NCBI RefSeq assembly: GCF_963082655.1 | Contig: NC_081555.1 | Location: 149,726,005 to 149,790,004 of the forward strand | From: Stomoxys calcitrans | Taxonomy: Eukaryota; Arthropoda; Insecta; Diptera; Muscidae | Direction: 5' to 3' | Length of the DNA stretch: 64,000 nucleotides | Part shown: positions 30,443 to 44,065 of the stretch, one piece after another | Numbering within the stretch: the first letter of the stretch is position 1 | Layout of the letters: the number at the start of each line of letters is the position of its first letter | Program-made: the position numbers and the translations under genes | Notes under the pieces: generated by a model | What the model was told of the DNA's origin: nothing | The model's database searches: none | The model's input: the letters and a program-made list of their open reading frames with translations, nothing else

Positions 30443-33179
30443 TTTCCCTCTAGGACGCATAGTTAAGGAGATACAGCCATTTTAAGTTTTCCAAGTGAAA
30501 TTTCGATATTTAATGGGTTTTCAAAGAATTATTTAATTTTTTAATGGAGTCACGAATTAAGGCCCGTTTCCCTCTAGGACGCATAGTTAAGGAGATACAG
30601 CCATTTTAAGTTTTCCAAGTGAAATTTCGATATTTAATGGATTTTCAAAGAAATTTTTATTTTTTTAATGGAGTCACGAATTAAGGCCCGTTTCCCTCTA
30701 GGACGCATAGTTAAGGAGATACAGCCATTTTAAGTTTTCCAAGTGAAATTTCGATATTTAATGGATTTTCAAAGAAATTTTTATTTTTCTAATGGAGTCA
30801 CGAATTAAGGCCCGTTTCCCTCTAGGACGCGTAGTTAAGGAGATACAGCCATTTTAAGTTTTCCAAGTGAAATTTCGCTATTTAATGGATTTTCAAAGAA
30901 ATTTTTAATTTTTTTATGGAGTCACGAATGAAGGCCCGTTTCCCTCTAGGACGCATAGTTAAGGAGATACAGCCATTTTAAGTTTTCCAAGTGAAATTTC
31001 GATATTTAATGGATTTTCAAAGAAATTTTTATTTTTTTTAATGGAGTCACGAATTAAGGCCCGTTTCCCTCTAGGACGCATAGTTAAGGAGATACAGCCA
31101 TTTTAAGTTTTCCAAGTGAAATTTCGATATTTAATGGATTTTCAAAGAAATTTTTAGTTTTTTAATGGAGTCACGAATTAAGGCCCATTTCTCTCTAGGA
31201 CGCATAGTTAAGGAGATACAGCCATTTTAAGTTTTTCAAGTGAAATTTCGATATTTAATGGATTTTCAAAGAAATTTTTATTTTTCTAATGGAGTCACGA
31301 ATTAAGGCCCGTTTCCCTCTAGGACGCGTAGTTAAGGAGATACAGCCATTTTAAGTTTCCCAAGTGAAATTTCGCTATTTAATGGATTTTCAAAGAAATT
31401 TTTAATTTTTTTATGGAGTCACGAATTAAGGCCCGTTTCCCTCTAGGACGCATAGTTAAGGAGATACAGCCATTTTAAGTTTTTCAAGTGAAATTTCGAT
31501 ATTTAATGGATTTTCAAAGAAATTTTTATTTTTCTAATGGAGTCACGAATTAAGGCCCGTTTCCCTCTAGGACGCGTAGTTAAGGAGATACAGCCATTTT
31601 AAGTTTCCCAAGTGAAATTTCGCTATTTAATGGATTTTCAAAGAAATTTTTAATTTTTTAATGGAGTCACGAATTAGGGCCCGTTTCCCTCTAGGACGCA
31701 TAGTTAAGGAGATACAGCCATTTTAAGTTTTCCAAGTGAAATTTCGATATTTAATGGATTTTCAAAGAAATTTTTATTTTTCTAATGGAGTCACGAATTA
31801 AGGCCCGTTTCCCTCTAGGACGCGTAGTTAAGGAGATACAGCCATTTTAAGTTTTCCAAGTGAAATTTCGCTATTTAATGGATTTTCAAAGAAATTTTTA
31901 ATTTTTTTTTGGAGTCACGAATGAAGGCCCGTTTCCCTCTAGGACGCATAGTTAAGGAGATACAGCCATTTTAAGTTTTCCAAGTGAAATTTCGATATTT
32001 AATGGATTTTCAAAGAAATTTTTATTTTTTTTAATGGAGTCACGAATTAAGGCCCGTTTCCCTCTAGGACGCATAGTTAAGGAGATACAGCCATTTTAAG
32101 TTTTCCAAGTGAAATTTCGATATTTAATGGATTTTCAAAGAAATTTTTAGTTTTTTAATGGAGTCACGAATTAAGGCCCATTTCTCTCTAGGACGCATAG
32201 TTAAGGAGATACAGCCATTTTAAGTTTTTCAAGTGAAATTTCGATATTTAATGGATTTTCAAAGAAATTTTTATTTTTCTAATGGAGTCACGAATTAAGG
32301 CCCATTTCTCTCTAGGACGCATAGTTAAGGAGATACAGCCATTTTAAGTTTTTCAAGTGAAATTTCGATATTTAATGGATTTTCAAAGAAATTTTTATTT
32401 TTCTAATGGAGTCACGAATTAAGGCCCGTTTCCCTCTAGGACGCGTAGTTAAGGAGATACAGCCATTTTAAGTTTCCCAAGTGAAATTTCGCTATTTAAT
32501 GGATTTTCAAAGAAATTTTTAATTTTTTTATGGAGTCACGAATTAAGGCCCGTTTCCCTCTAGGACGCATAGTTAAGGAGATACAGCCATTTTAAGTTTT
32601 TCAAGTGAAATTTCGATATTTAATGGATTTTCAAAGAAATTTTTATTTTTCTAATGGAGTCACGAATTAAGGCCCGTTTCCCTCTAGGACGTATAGTTAA
32701 GGAGATACAGCCATTTTAAGTTTCCCAAGTGAAATTTCGCTATTTAATGGATTTTCAAAGAAATTTTTAATTTTTTAATGGAGTCACGAATTAGGGCCCG
32801 TTTCCCTCTAGGACGCATAGTTAAGGAGATAAAGCCATTTTAAGTTTTCCAAGTGAAATTTCGATATATAATGGATTTTCAAAGAAATTTTTATTTTTTT
32901 AATGGAGTCACGAATTAAGGCCCATTTCCCTCTAGGACGCATAGTTAAGGAGATACAGCCATTTTAAGTTTTCCAAGTGAAATTTCGATATTTAATGGAT
33001 TTTCAAAGAAATTTTTATTTTTTTAATGGAGTCACGAATTAAGGCCCGTTTCCCTCTACGACGCATAGTTAAGGAGATACAGCCATTTTAAGTTTTCCAA
33101 GTGAGATTTCGATATTTAATGGATTTTCAAAGAAATTTTTAATTTTTTAATGGAGTCACGAATTAAGGCCCGTTTCCCT

Positions 33180-35110
33180 CTACGACGCATAGTTAAGGAG
33201 ATACAGCCATTTTAAGTTTTCCAAGTGAGATTTCGATATTTAATGGATTTTCAAAGAAATTTTTAATTTTTTAATGGAGTCACGAATTAAGGCCCGTTTC
33301 CCTCTAGGACGCATAGTTAAGGAGATACAGCCATTTTAAGTTTTCCAAGTGAAATTTCGATTTATATTGGATTTTCAAAGAAATTTTTAATTTTTTAATG
33401 GAGTCACGATTTAAGGCCCGTTTCCCTCTAGGACGCATAGTTAAGGAGATACAGCCATTTTAAGTTTTCCAAGTGAAATTTCGATTTATATTGGATTTTC
33501 AAAGAAATTTTTAATTTTTTAATGGAGTCACGAATTAAGGCCCGTTTCCCTCTAGGACGCATAGTTAAGGAGATACAGCCATTTTATGTTTTCCAAGTGA
33601 AATTTCGATATTTAATGGATTTTCAAAGAAATTTTTAATTTTTTAATGGAGTCACGAATTAAGGCCCGTTTCCCTCTACGACGCATAGTTAAGGAGATAC
33701 AGCCATTTTAAGTTTTCCAAGTGAAATTTCGATATTTAATGGATTTTCAAAGAAATTTTTATTTTTTTAATGGAGTCACGAATTAAGGCCCGTTTCCCTC
33801 TAGGACGCATAGTTAAGGAGATACAGCCATTTTAAGTTTTCCAAGTGAAATTTCGATATTTAATGGATTTTCAAAGAAATTTTTATTTTTTTAATGGAGT
33901 CACGAATTAAGGCCCGTTTCCCTCTACGACGCATAGTTAAGGAGATACAGCCATTTTAAGTTTTCCAAGTGAGATTTCGATATTTAATGGATTTTCAAAG
34001 AAATTTTATAATTTTTTAATGGAGTCACGAATTAAGGCCCGTTTCCCTCTAGGACGCATAGTTAAGGAGATACAGCCATTTTAAGTTTTCCAAGTGAAAT
34101 TTCGATATTTAATGGATTTTCAAAGAAATTTTTAATTTTTTAATGGAGTCACGAATTAAGGCCCGTTTCCCTCTACGACGCATAGTTAAGGAGATACAGC
34201 CATTTTAAGTTTTCCAAGTGAAATTTCGATATTTAATGGATTTTCAAAGAAATTTTTATTTTTTTTAATGGAGTCACGAATTAAGGCCCGTTTCCCTCTA
34301 GGACGCATAGTTAAGGAGATACAGCCATTTTAAGTTTTCCAAGTGAAATTTCGATATTTAATGGACTTTCAAAGAAATTTTTATTTTTTTAATGGAGTCA
34401 CGAATTAAGGCCCGTTTCCCTCTACGACGCATAGTTAAGGAGATACAGCCATTTTAAGTTTTCCAAGTGAGATTTCGATATTTAATGGATTTTCAAAGAA
34501 ATTTTTAATTTTTTAATGGAGTCACGAATTAAGGCCCGTTTCCCTCTAGGACGCATAGTTAAGGAGATACAGCCATTTTAAGTTTTCCAAGTGAAATTTC
34601 GATTTATATTGGATTTTCAAAGAAATTTTTAATTTTTTAATGGAGTCACGATTTAAGGCCCGTTTCCCTCTAGGACGCATAGTTAAGGAGATACAGCCAT
34701 TTTAAGTTTTCCAAGTGAAATTTCGATTTATATTGGATTTTCAAAGAAATTTTTAATTTTTTAATGGAGTCACGAATTAAGGCCCGTTTCCCTCTAGGAC
34801 GCATAGTTAAGGAGATACAGCCATTTTAAGTTTTCCAAGTGAAATTTCGATATTTAATGGATTTTCAAAGAAATTTTTAATTTTTTAATGGAGTCACGAA
34901 TTAAGGCCCGTTTCCCTCTACGACGCATAGTTAAGGAGATACAGCCATTTTAAGTTTTCCAAGTGAAATTTCGATATTTAATGGATTTTCAAAGAAATTT
35001 TTATTTTTTTAATGGAGTCACGAATTAAGGCCCGTTTCCCTCTAGGACGCATAGTTAAGGAGATACAGCCATTTTAAGTTTTCCAAGTGAAATTTCGATA
35101 TTTAATGGAT
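33180..35110 (+). repeat. Higher-order repeat: about 1.24-kb unit, about one and a half copies
   Basis: The rare variant CACGATTTAAGG occurs at about 33405 and 34647 with the same neighbours (TCTACGACGC plus GAGATTTCG before it, two GATTTATATTGG monomers around it). The spacing is 1242 bp, about ten monomers. Confidence 0.82.
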
Positions 35111-38100
35111 TTTCAAAGAAATTTTTATTTTTCTAATGGAGTCACGAATTAAGGCCCGTTTCCCTCTAGGACGCGTAGTTAAGGAGATACAGCCATTTTA
35201 AGTTTTTCAAGTGAAATTTCGATATTTAATGGATTTTCAAAGAAATTTTTATTTTTTTAATGGAGTCACGAATTAAGGCCCGTTTCCCTCTAGGACGCAT
35301 AGTTAAGGAGATACAGCCATTTTAAGTTTTCCAAGTGAAATTTCGATATTTAATGGATTTTCAAAGAAATTTTTATTTTTTTAATGGAGTCACGAATTAA
35401 GGCCCATTTCCCTCTAGGACGCATAGTTAAGGAGATACAGCCATTTTAAGTTTTCCAAGTGAAATTTCGATATTTAATGGATTTTCAAAGAAATTTTTAA
35501 TTTTTTAATGGAGTCACGAATGAAGGCCCGTTCCCTCTACGACGCATAGTTAAGGAGATACAGCCATTTTAAGTTTTCCAAGTGAGATTTGGATATTTAA
35601 TGGATTTTCAAAGAAATTTTTAATTTTTTAATGGAGTCACGTATTAAGGCCCGTTTCCCTCTAGGACGCATAGTTAAGGAGATACAGCCATTTTAAGTTT
35701 TCCAAGTGAAATTTCGATATTTAATGGATTTTCAAAGAAATTTTTATTTTTTTAATGGAGTCACGAATTAAGGCCCATTTCCCTCTAGGACGCATAGTTA
35801 AGGAGATACAGCCATTTTAAGTTTTCCAAGTGAAATTTCGATATTTAATGGATTTTCAAAGAAATTTTTATTTTTTTAATGGAGTCACGAATTAAGGCCC
35901 GTTTCCCTCTAGGACGCATAGTTAAGGAGATACAGCCATTTTATGTTTTCCAAGCGAAATTTCGCTATTTAATGGATTTTCAAAGAAATTTTTATTTTTT
36001 TAATGGAGTCACGAATTAGGGCCCGTTTCCCTCTAGGACGCATAGTTAAGGAGATACAGCCATTTTAAGTTTTCCAAGTGAAATTTCGATATTTAATGGA
36101 TTTTCAAAGAAATTTTTATTTTTTTAATGGAGTCACGAATTAAGGCCCATTTCCCTCTAGGACGCATAGTTAAGGAGATACAGCCATTTTAAGTTTTCCA
36201 AGTGAAATTTCGATATTTAATGGATTTTCAAAGAAATTTTTAATTTTTAAATGGAGTCACGAATGAAGGCCCGTTTCCCTCTACGACGCATAGTTAAGGA
36301 GATACAGCCATTTTAAGTTTTCCAAGTGAAATTTCGATATTTAATGGATTTTCAAAGAAATTTTTATTTTTTTAATGGAGTCACGAATTAAGGCTCGTTT
36401 CCCTCTAAGACGCATAGTTAAGGAGATACAGCCATTTTAAGTTTTCCAAGTGAAATTTCGATATTTAATGGATTTTCAAAGAAATTTTTAGTTTTTTAAT
36501 GGAGTCACGAATTAAGGCCCATTTCTCTCTAGGACGCATAGTTAAGGAGATACAGCCATTTTAAGTTTTTCAAGTGAAATTTCGATATTTAATGGATTTT
36601 CAAAGAAATTTTTATTTTTTAATGGAGTCACGAATTAAGGCCCGTTTCCCTCTAGGACGCATAGTTAAGGAGATACAGCCATTTTTAGTTTTCCAAGTGA
36701 AATTTCGCTATTTAATGGATTTTCAAAGAAATTTTTAATTTTTTTATGGAGTCACGAATTAAGGCCCGTTTCCCTCTAGGACGCGTAGTTAAGGAGATAC
36801 AGCCATTTTAAGTTTTCCAAGTGAAATTTCGATATTTAATGGATTTTCAATAAAATTTTTTAATTTTTAAAGGAGTTACGAATTAAGGCCCATTTTCCTC
36901 TAGGACGCATAGTTAAGGAGATACAGCCATTTTAAGTTTTCCAAGTGAAATTTCGATATTTAATGGATTTTCAAAGAAATTTTTAATATTTTAATGGAGT
37001 CACAAATTAAGGTCCGTTTCTCTCTAGGACGCGTAGTTAAGGAGATACAGCCATTTTAAGTTTTCCAAGTGAAATTTCGATATTCAATGGATTTTCAAAA
37101 AAATTTTTGAATTTTTTAATGGAGTCACGAATTAAGGCCCGTTTTCCTATAGGAGGCAAAGTTAAGGAGATACAGCCATTTTGAGTTTTCCAAGTAAAAT
37201 TTCGATTTATATTGGATTTTCAAAGAAATTTTTCATTTTTTAATGGAGTCACGAATTAAGGCCCGTTTCCCTCTAGGACGCATAGTTAAGGAGATACAGC
37301 CATTTAAAGTTTTCAAGTGAAATTTTGATTTATATTGGATTTTCAAAGAAATTTTTAATTTAAATGGAGTCACGAATTAGGGCCCGTTTCCCTCTAGGAC
37401 GAATAGTTAAGGAGATACAGCCATTTTAAGTTTTCCAAGTGAAATTTCGATATTTAATGGATTTTCAAAGAAATTTTTAGTTTTTTAATGGAGTCACGAA
37501 TTAAGGCCCGTTTCCCTCTAGGACGCATAGTTAAGGAGATACAGCCATTTTAAGTTTTCCAAGTGAAATTTCGATATTTAATGGATTTTCAAAGAAATTT
37601 TTATTTTTTTAATGGAGTCACGAATTAAGGCCCGTTTCCCTCTACGACGCATAGTTAAGGAGATACAGCCATTTTAAGTTTTCCAAGTGAGATTTCGATA
37701 TTTAATGGATTTTCAAAGGAATTTTTAATTTTTTAATGGAGTCACGAATTAAGGCCCGTTTCCCTCTAGGACGCATAGTTAAGGAGATACAGCCATTTTA
37801 AGTTTTCCAAGTGAAATTTCGATTTATATTGGATTTTCAAAGAAATTTTTAATTTTTTAATGGAGTCACGATTTAAGGCCCGTTTCCCTCTAGGACGCAT
37901 AGTTAAGGAGATACAGCCATTTTAAGTTTTCCAAGTGAAATTTCGATTTATATTGGATTTTCAAAGAAATTTTTAATTTTTTAATGGAGTCACGAATTAA
38001 GGCCCGTTTCCCTCTAGGACGCATAGTTAAGGAGATACAGCCATTTTAAGTTTTCCAAGTGAAATTTCGAAATTTAATGGGTTTTCAAAGAATTAATTAA

Positions 38101-41100
38101 TTTTTTAATGGAGTCACGAATTAAGGCCCGTTTCCCTCTAGGACGCATAGTTAAGGAGATACAGCCATTTTAAGTTTTCCAAGTGAAATTTCGATATTTA
38201 ATGGATTTTCAAAGAAATTTTTATTTTTTTAATGGAGTCACGAATTAAGGCCCGTTTCCCTCTAGGACGCATAGTTAAGGAGATACAGCCTTTTTAAGTT
38301 TTCCAAGTGAAATTTCGATATTTAATGGATTTTCAAAGAAATTTTTATTTTTTTAATGGAGTCACGAATTAAGGCCCGTTTCCCTCTAGGACGCATAGTT
38401 AAGGAAATACAGCCATTTTAAGTTTTCCAAGTGAAATTTCGATATTTAATGGATTTTCAAAGAAATTTTTAATTTTTTAATGGAGTCACGAATTAAGGCC
38501 CGTTTCCCTCTAGGACGCATAGTTAAGGAGATACAGCCATTTTAAGTTTTCCAAGCGAAATTTCGCTATTTAATGGATTTTCAAAGAAATTTTTAATTTT
38601 TTTATGGAGTCACGAATGAAGGCCCGTTTCCCTCTAGGACGCATAGTTAAGGAGATACAGCCATTTTAAGTTTTCCAAGTGAAATTTCGATATTTAATGG
38701 ATTTTCAAAGAAATTTTTATTTTTTTAATGGAGTCACGAATTAGGGCCCTTTTCCCTCTAGGACGCATAGTTAAGGAGATACAGCCATTTTAAGTTTTCC
38801 AAGTGAAATTTCGATATTTAATGGATTTTCAAAGAAATTTTTATTTTTTTAATGGAGTCACGAATTAAGGCCCATTTCCCTCTAGGACGCATAGTTAAGG
38901 AGATACAGCCATTTTAAGTTTTCCAAGTGAAATTTCGATATTTAATGGATTTTCAAAGACATTTTTAATTTTTTAATGGAGTCACGAATGAAGGCCCGTT
39001 TCCCTCTACGACGCATAGTTAAGGAGATACAGCCATTTTAAGTTTTCCAAGTGAGATTTCGATATTTAATGGATTTTCAAAGAAATTTTTAATTTTTTAA
39101 TGAAGTCACGTATTAAGGCCCGTTTCCCTCTAGGACGCATAGTTAAGGAGATACAGCCATTTAAAGTTTTCCAAGTGAAATTTTGATTTATATTGGATTT
39201 TCAAAGAAATTTTTAATTTAAATGGAGTCACGAATTAGAGCCCGTTTCCCTCTAGGACGAATAGTTAAGGAGATACAGCCATTTTAAGTTTTCCAAGTGA
39301 AATTTCGATATTTAATGGATTTTCAAAGAAATTTTTAGTTTTTTAATGGAGTCACGAATTAAGGCCCATTTCTCTCTAGGACGCATAGTTAAGGAGATAC
39401 AGCCATTTTAAGTTTTTCAAGTGAAATTTCGATATTTAATGGATTTTCAAAGAAATTTTTAATTTTTTTATGGAATCACGAATTAAGGCCCGCTTCCCTC
39501 TAGGACGCATAGTTAAGGAGATACAGCCATTTTAAGTTTTCCAAGTGAAATTTCGATATTTAATGGATTTTCAAAGAAATTTTTAGTTTTTTAATGGAGT
39601 CACGAATTAAGGCCCATTTCTCTCTAGGACGCATAGTTAAGGAGATACAGCCATTTTAAGTTTTTCAAGTGAAATTTCGATATTTAATGGATTTTCAAAG
39701 AAATTTTTATTTTTTAATGGAGTCACGAATTAAGGCCCGTTTTCCTTTAGGAGGCAAAGTTAAGGAGATACAGCCATTTTGAGTTCTCCAAGTAAAATTT
39801 CGATTTATATTGGATTTTCAAAGAAATTTTTCATTTTTTAATGGAGTCACGAATTAAGGCCCATTTCCCTCTAGGACGCATAGTTAAGGAGATACAGCCA
39901 TTTTAAGTTTTCCAAGTGAAATTTCGATATTTAATGGATTTTCAAAGAAATTTTTCATTTTTTAATGGAGTCACGAATGAAGGCCCGTTTCCATCTAGGG
40001 CGCATAGTTAAGGAGCTACAGCCATTTTAAGTTTTCCAAGTGAAATTTCGATATTTAATGAATTTTCAATAAATTTTTTTTATTTTTTAATGGAGTCACG
40101 AATTAAGGCCCGTTTCCCTCTAGGACGCATAGTTAAGGAGATACAGCAATTTTAAGTTTTCCAAGTGAAATTTCGATATTTAATGGATTTTCAAAGAAAC
40201 TTTTAATTTTTTTATGGAGTCACGAATTAAGGCCCATTTCCCTCTGGGACGCATAGTTAAGGAGATACAGCCATTTTAAGTTTTCCAAGTGAAATTTCGA
40301 TATTTAATGGATTTTTTAATTTTCTAATGGAGTCACGAATTAAGGCCCGTTTCCCTCTAGGACGCATAGTTAAGGAGATACAGCCATTTTAAGTTTTCCA
40401 AGTGAAATTTCGATATTTAATGGATTTGCAAAGAAATTTTAATTTTTTAATGGAGTCACGAATTAAGGCCCGTTTCCCTCTAGGACGCATAGTTAAGGAG
40501 ATACAGCCATTTTAAGTTTTCCAAGTGAAATTTTGATTTATATTGGATTTTCAAAGAAATTTTTAATTTTTTTAATGGAGTCACGAATTAAGGCCCGTTT
40601 CCCTCTAGGACGCATAGTTAAGGAGATACAGCCTTTTTAAGTTTTCCAAGTGAAATTTCGATATTTAATGGATTTTCAAAGAAATTTTAATTTTTTAATG
40701 GAGTCACGAATTAAGGCCCGTTTCCCTCTAGGACGTATAGTTATGGAGATACAGCCTTTTTAAGTTTTCCAAGTGAAATTTCGATATTTAATGGATTTTC
40801 AAAGAAATTTTCAATTTTTTAATGGAGTCACGAATTAAGGCCCGTTTCCCTTTAAGACGCATAGTTAAGGAGATACAGCCATTTTAAGTTTTCCAAGTGA
40901 AATTTCGATATTTAATGGTATTTCAAAGAAATTTTTTTTTAATGGAGTCACGAATAAAGGCCCATTTCCCTCTAGGACGCATAGTTAAGGAGATACAGCC
41001 ATTTTAAGTTTTCCAAGTGAAATTTCGATATTTAGTGGAATTTCAAAGAAATTTTTAATTTTTTAATGGAGTCACGAATTAAGGCCCGTTTCCCTCTAGG

Positions 41101-41699
41101 ACGCATAGTTAAGGAGATACAGCCATTTTAAGTTTTCCAAGTGAAATTTTGATTTATATTGGATTTTCAAAGAAATTTTTAATTTTTTTAATGGAGTCAC
41201 AAATTAAGGCCCGTTTCCATCTAGGGCGCATAGTTAAGGAGCTACAGCCATTTTAAGTTTTCCAAGTGAAATTTCGATATTTAATGGATTTTCAAAGAAA
41301 TTTTTAATTTTTTAATGGAGTCACGAATTAAGGCCCGTTTCCCTCTAGGACGCATAGTTAAGGAGATACAGCCATTTTAAGTTTTCCAAGTGAAATTTTG
41401 ATTTATATTGGATTTTCAAAGAAATTTTTAATTTTTTTAATGGAGTCACGAATTAAGGCCCGTTTCCCTCTAGGACGCATAGTTAAGGAGCTACAGCCTT
41501 TTTAAGTTTTCCAAGTGAAATTTTGATTTATATTGGATTTTCAAAGAAATTTTTAATTTTTTTAATGGAGTCACGAATTAAGGCCCGTTTCCCTCTAGGA
41601 CACATAGTTAAGGCGATACAGCCATTTTAAGTTTTCCAAGTGAAATTTCGATATTTAATGGATTTTCAAAGAATTTTTTTTTAATGGAGTCACGAATTA

Positions 41700-43080
41700 A
41701 GGCCCGTTTCCCTCTAGGACGCATAGTTTAGGAAATACAGCCATTTTAAGTTTTCCAAGTGAAATTTCGATATTTAATTGATTTTCAAACTAAATTTTTA
41801 TTTTTTTAATGGAGTCACGAATTAAGGCCCGTTTCCCTCTAGGACGCATAGTTTAGGAAATACAGCCATTTTAAGTGAAATTTCGCTATTTAATGGATTT
41901 TCAAAGAAATTTTTAATTTTTTAATGGAGTCACGAATTAAGGCCCGTTTCCCTCTAGAACGCATAGTTAAGGAGATACAGCCATTTTAAGTGAAATTTCG
42001 CTATTTAATGGATTTTCAAAGAAATTTTTAATTTTTTAATGGAGTCACGAATTAAGGCCCGTTTCCCTCTAGAACGCATAGTTAAGGAGATACAGCCATT
42101 TTAAGTGAAATTTCGCTATTTAATGGATTTTCAAAGAAATTTTTAATTTTTTAATGGAGTCACGAATTCAGGCCCGTTTCCCTCTAGGACGCATAGTTAA
42201 GGAGATACAGCCATTTTAAGTTTTCCAAGTGAAATTTCAATATTTAATGGATTTTCAAAGAAATTTTTAATTTTTTAATGGAGTCACGAATTAAGGCCCG
42301 TTTCCCTCTAGGACGCATAGTTAAGGAGATACAGCCATTGTAAGTTTTCCAAGTGAAATTTCGATATTTAATTGATTTTCAAACTAAATTTTTATTTTTT
42401 TAATGGAGTCACGAATTAAGGCCCGTTTCCCTCTAGGACGCATAGTTTAGGAAATACAGCCATTTTAAGTGAAATTTCGCTATTTAATGGATTTTCAAAG
42501 AAATTTTTAATTTTTTAATGGAGTCAGGAAATAAGGCCCGTTTCCCTCTAGGACGCATAGTTAAGGAGATACAGCCATTTTAAGTTTTCCAAGTGAAATT
42601 TCAATATTTAATGGATTTTCAAAGAAATTTTTAATTTTTTAATGGAGTCACGAATTAAGGCCCGTTTCCCTCTAGGACGCATAGTTAAGGAGATACAGCC
42701 ATTGTAAGTTTTCCAAGTGAAATTTCGATATTTAATTGATTTTCAAACTAAATTTTTATTTTTTTAATTGAGTCACGAATTAAGGCCCGTTTCCCTCTAG
42801 GACGCATAGTTTAGGAAATACAGCCATTTTAAGTGAAATTTCGCTATTTAATGGATTTTCAAAGAAATTTTTAATTTTTTAATGGAGTCACGAATTAAGG
42901 CCCGTTTCCCTCTAGAACGCATAGTTAAGGAGATACAGCCATTTTAAGTGAAATTTCGCTATTTAATGGATTTTCAAAGAAATTTTTAATTTTTTAATGG
43001 AGTCACGAATTCAGGCCCGTTTCCCTCTAGGACGCATAGTTAAGGAGATACAGCCATTTTAAGTTTTCCAAGTGAAATTT
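41700..43080 (+). repeat. Short-monomer subfamily and 365-bp higher-order unit at the right side of the array
   Basis: At least six monomers lack the ten bases TTTTCCAAGT, reading CCATTTTAAGTGAAATTTCGC (near 41870, 41990, 42100, 42466, 42828 and 42942). They alternate with GCATAGTTTAGGAAATACAG monomers and CATTGTAAG monomers. The last recur at 42337 and 42701, a three-monomer period of 364 bp. Confidence 0.85.
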
Positions 43081-44065
43081 CGATATTTAATGGATTTTCA
43101 AATTTTTAATTTTTTAATGGAGTCAAGAGTTAAGGCCCGTTTCCCTCTAGGACGCATAGTTAAGGAGATACAGCCATTTTAAGTTTTCCAAGTGAAATTT
43201 CGTTATACAATAGATATTCAAAGAAATTTTTAATTTTTAGTGGAGTTACGAATAAAGGCCCATTTCGCTCTAGGACGCATAGTTAAGGAGATACAGCCAT
43301 TTAAGTTTTCCAAGTGAAATTTCGATATTTAATGGATTTTCAAAGAAATTTTTAATTTTTCAATGGAGTCACGAATTAAGGCCCGTTTCCCTCTAGGACG
43401 CATAGTTATGGAGATACAGCCATTTTAAGTTTTCCATGTGAAATATCGATATTTAATGGATTTTCAAAGAAATTTTTAATTTTTTAATGGAGTCACGAAT
43501 TAAGGCCAGTTTCCCTCTAGGACGCATAGTAAGGAGATACAGCCATTTTAAGTTTTCCAACTAAAATTTCGATATTTAATAGATTTTCAAAGAAATTTTT
43601 AATTTTTTAATGGAGTCACGAATTAGGGCCCATTTCCCTCTAGGACGCATAGTTAAGGAGATACAGCCATTTTAAGTTTTCCAAGTGAAATTTCCATTTA
43701 TATTGGATTTTCAAACAAATTTTTAATTTTTTAATGGACTCACGAATTAAGGCCATTTTAAGTTTTCCAAGTGAATTTTCGATATGTAATGGATTTTCAA
43801 AGAAATTTTTAATTTTTTAATGGAGTCACGAATTAAGGTCCATTTTCCTCTAGGACGCATAGTTAGGGAGATACAGCGATTTTAAGTTTGCAAAGAGAAA
43901 TTTCAATATTTAATGGATTTTCAAAGAAATTTTTAATTTTTTAAAGGAGTCGCGAAGTAAAGCCCATTTCCCTCTTGGACGCACAGTTAAGGAAATACAG
44001 CCAATTTTAAGTTTGCAAAGAGAAATTTCGATTTTTGATGGATTTCGTAGAATTTTCTAATTTTT

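Larger units (their letters stand above)
10240..44065 (+). repeat. 34-kb satellite array, ~124-bp monomer, ~270 copies
   Basis: Head-to-tail copies of one AT-rich monomer fill this region without a break or inversion. Landmarks in order within a unit are GGCCCGTTTCCCTCTAGGAC, GCATAGTTAAGGAGATACAG, CCATTTTAAGTTTTCCAAGT, GAAATTTCGATATTTAATGG, ATTTTCAAAGAAATTTTT and a T/A tract, then TAATGGAGTCACGAATTAA. A typical unit counts to 124 bp, with 1-2 bp variation in the T tract. Central copies differ at only a few sites, while those at 10240-10700 and 43700-44065 are clearly more diverged. Recurring variants (CCCATTTC, GATTTATATTGG, TCTACGACGC, GACGCGTAG, TTCTCTCTAGG) mark higher-order units. There is no transposon inside and no usable open frame. 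The function is unknown, and constitutive heterochromatin is the usual fate of such arrays. Confidence 0.97.

Noticed and set aside
10240..44065. CRISPR-like array of regular repeats
   Set aside because: Whole units are alike with no unique spacers, the monomer is 124 bp, and the context is an insect chromosome.
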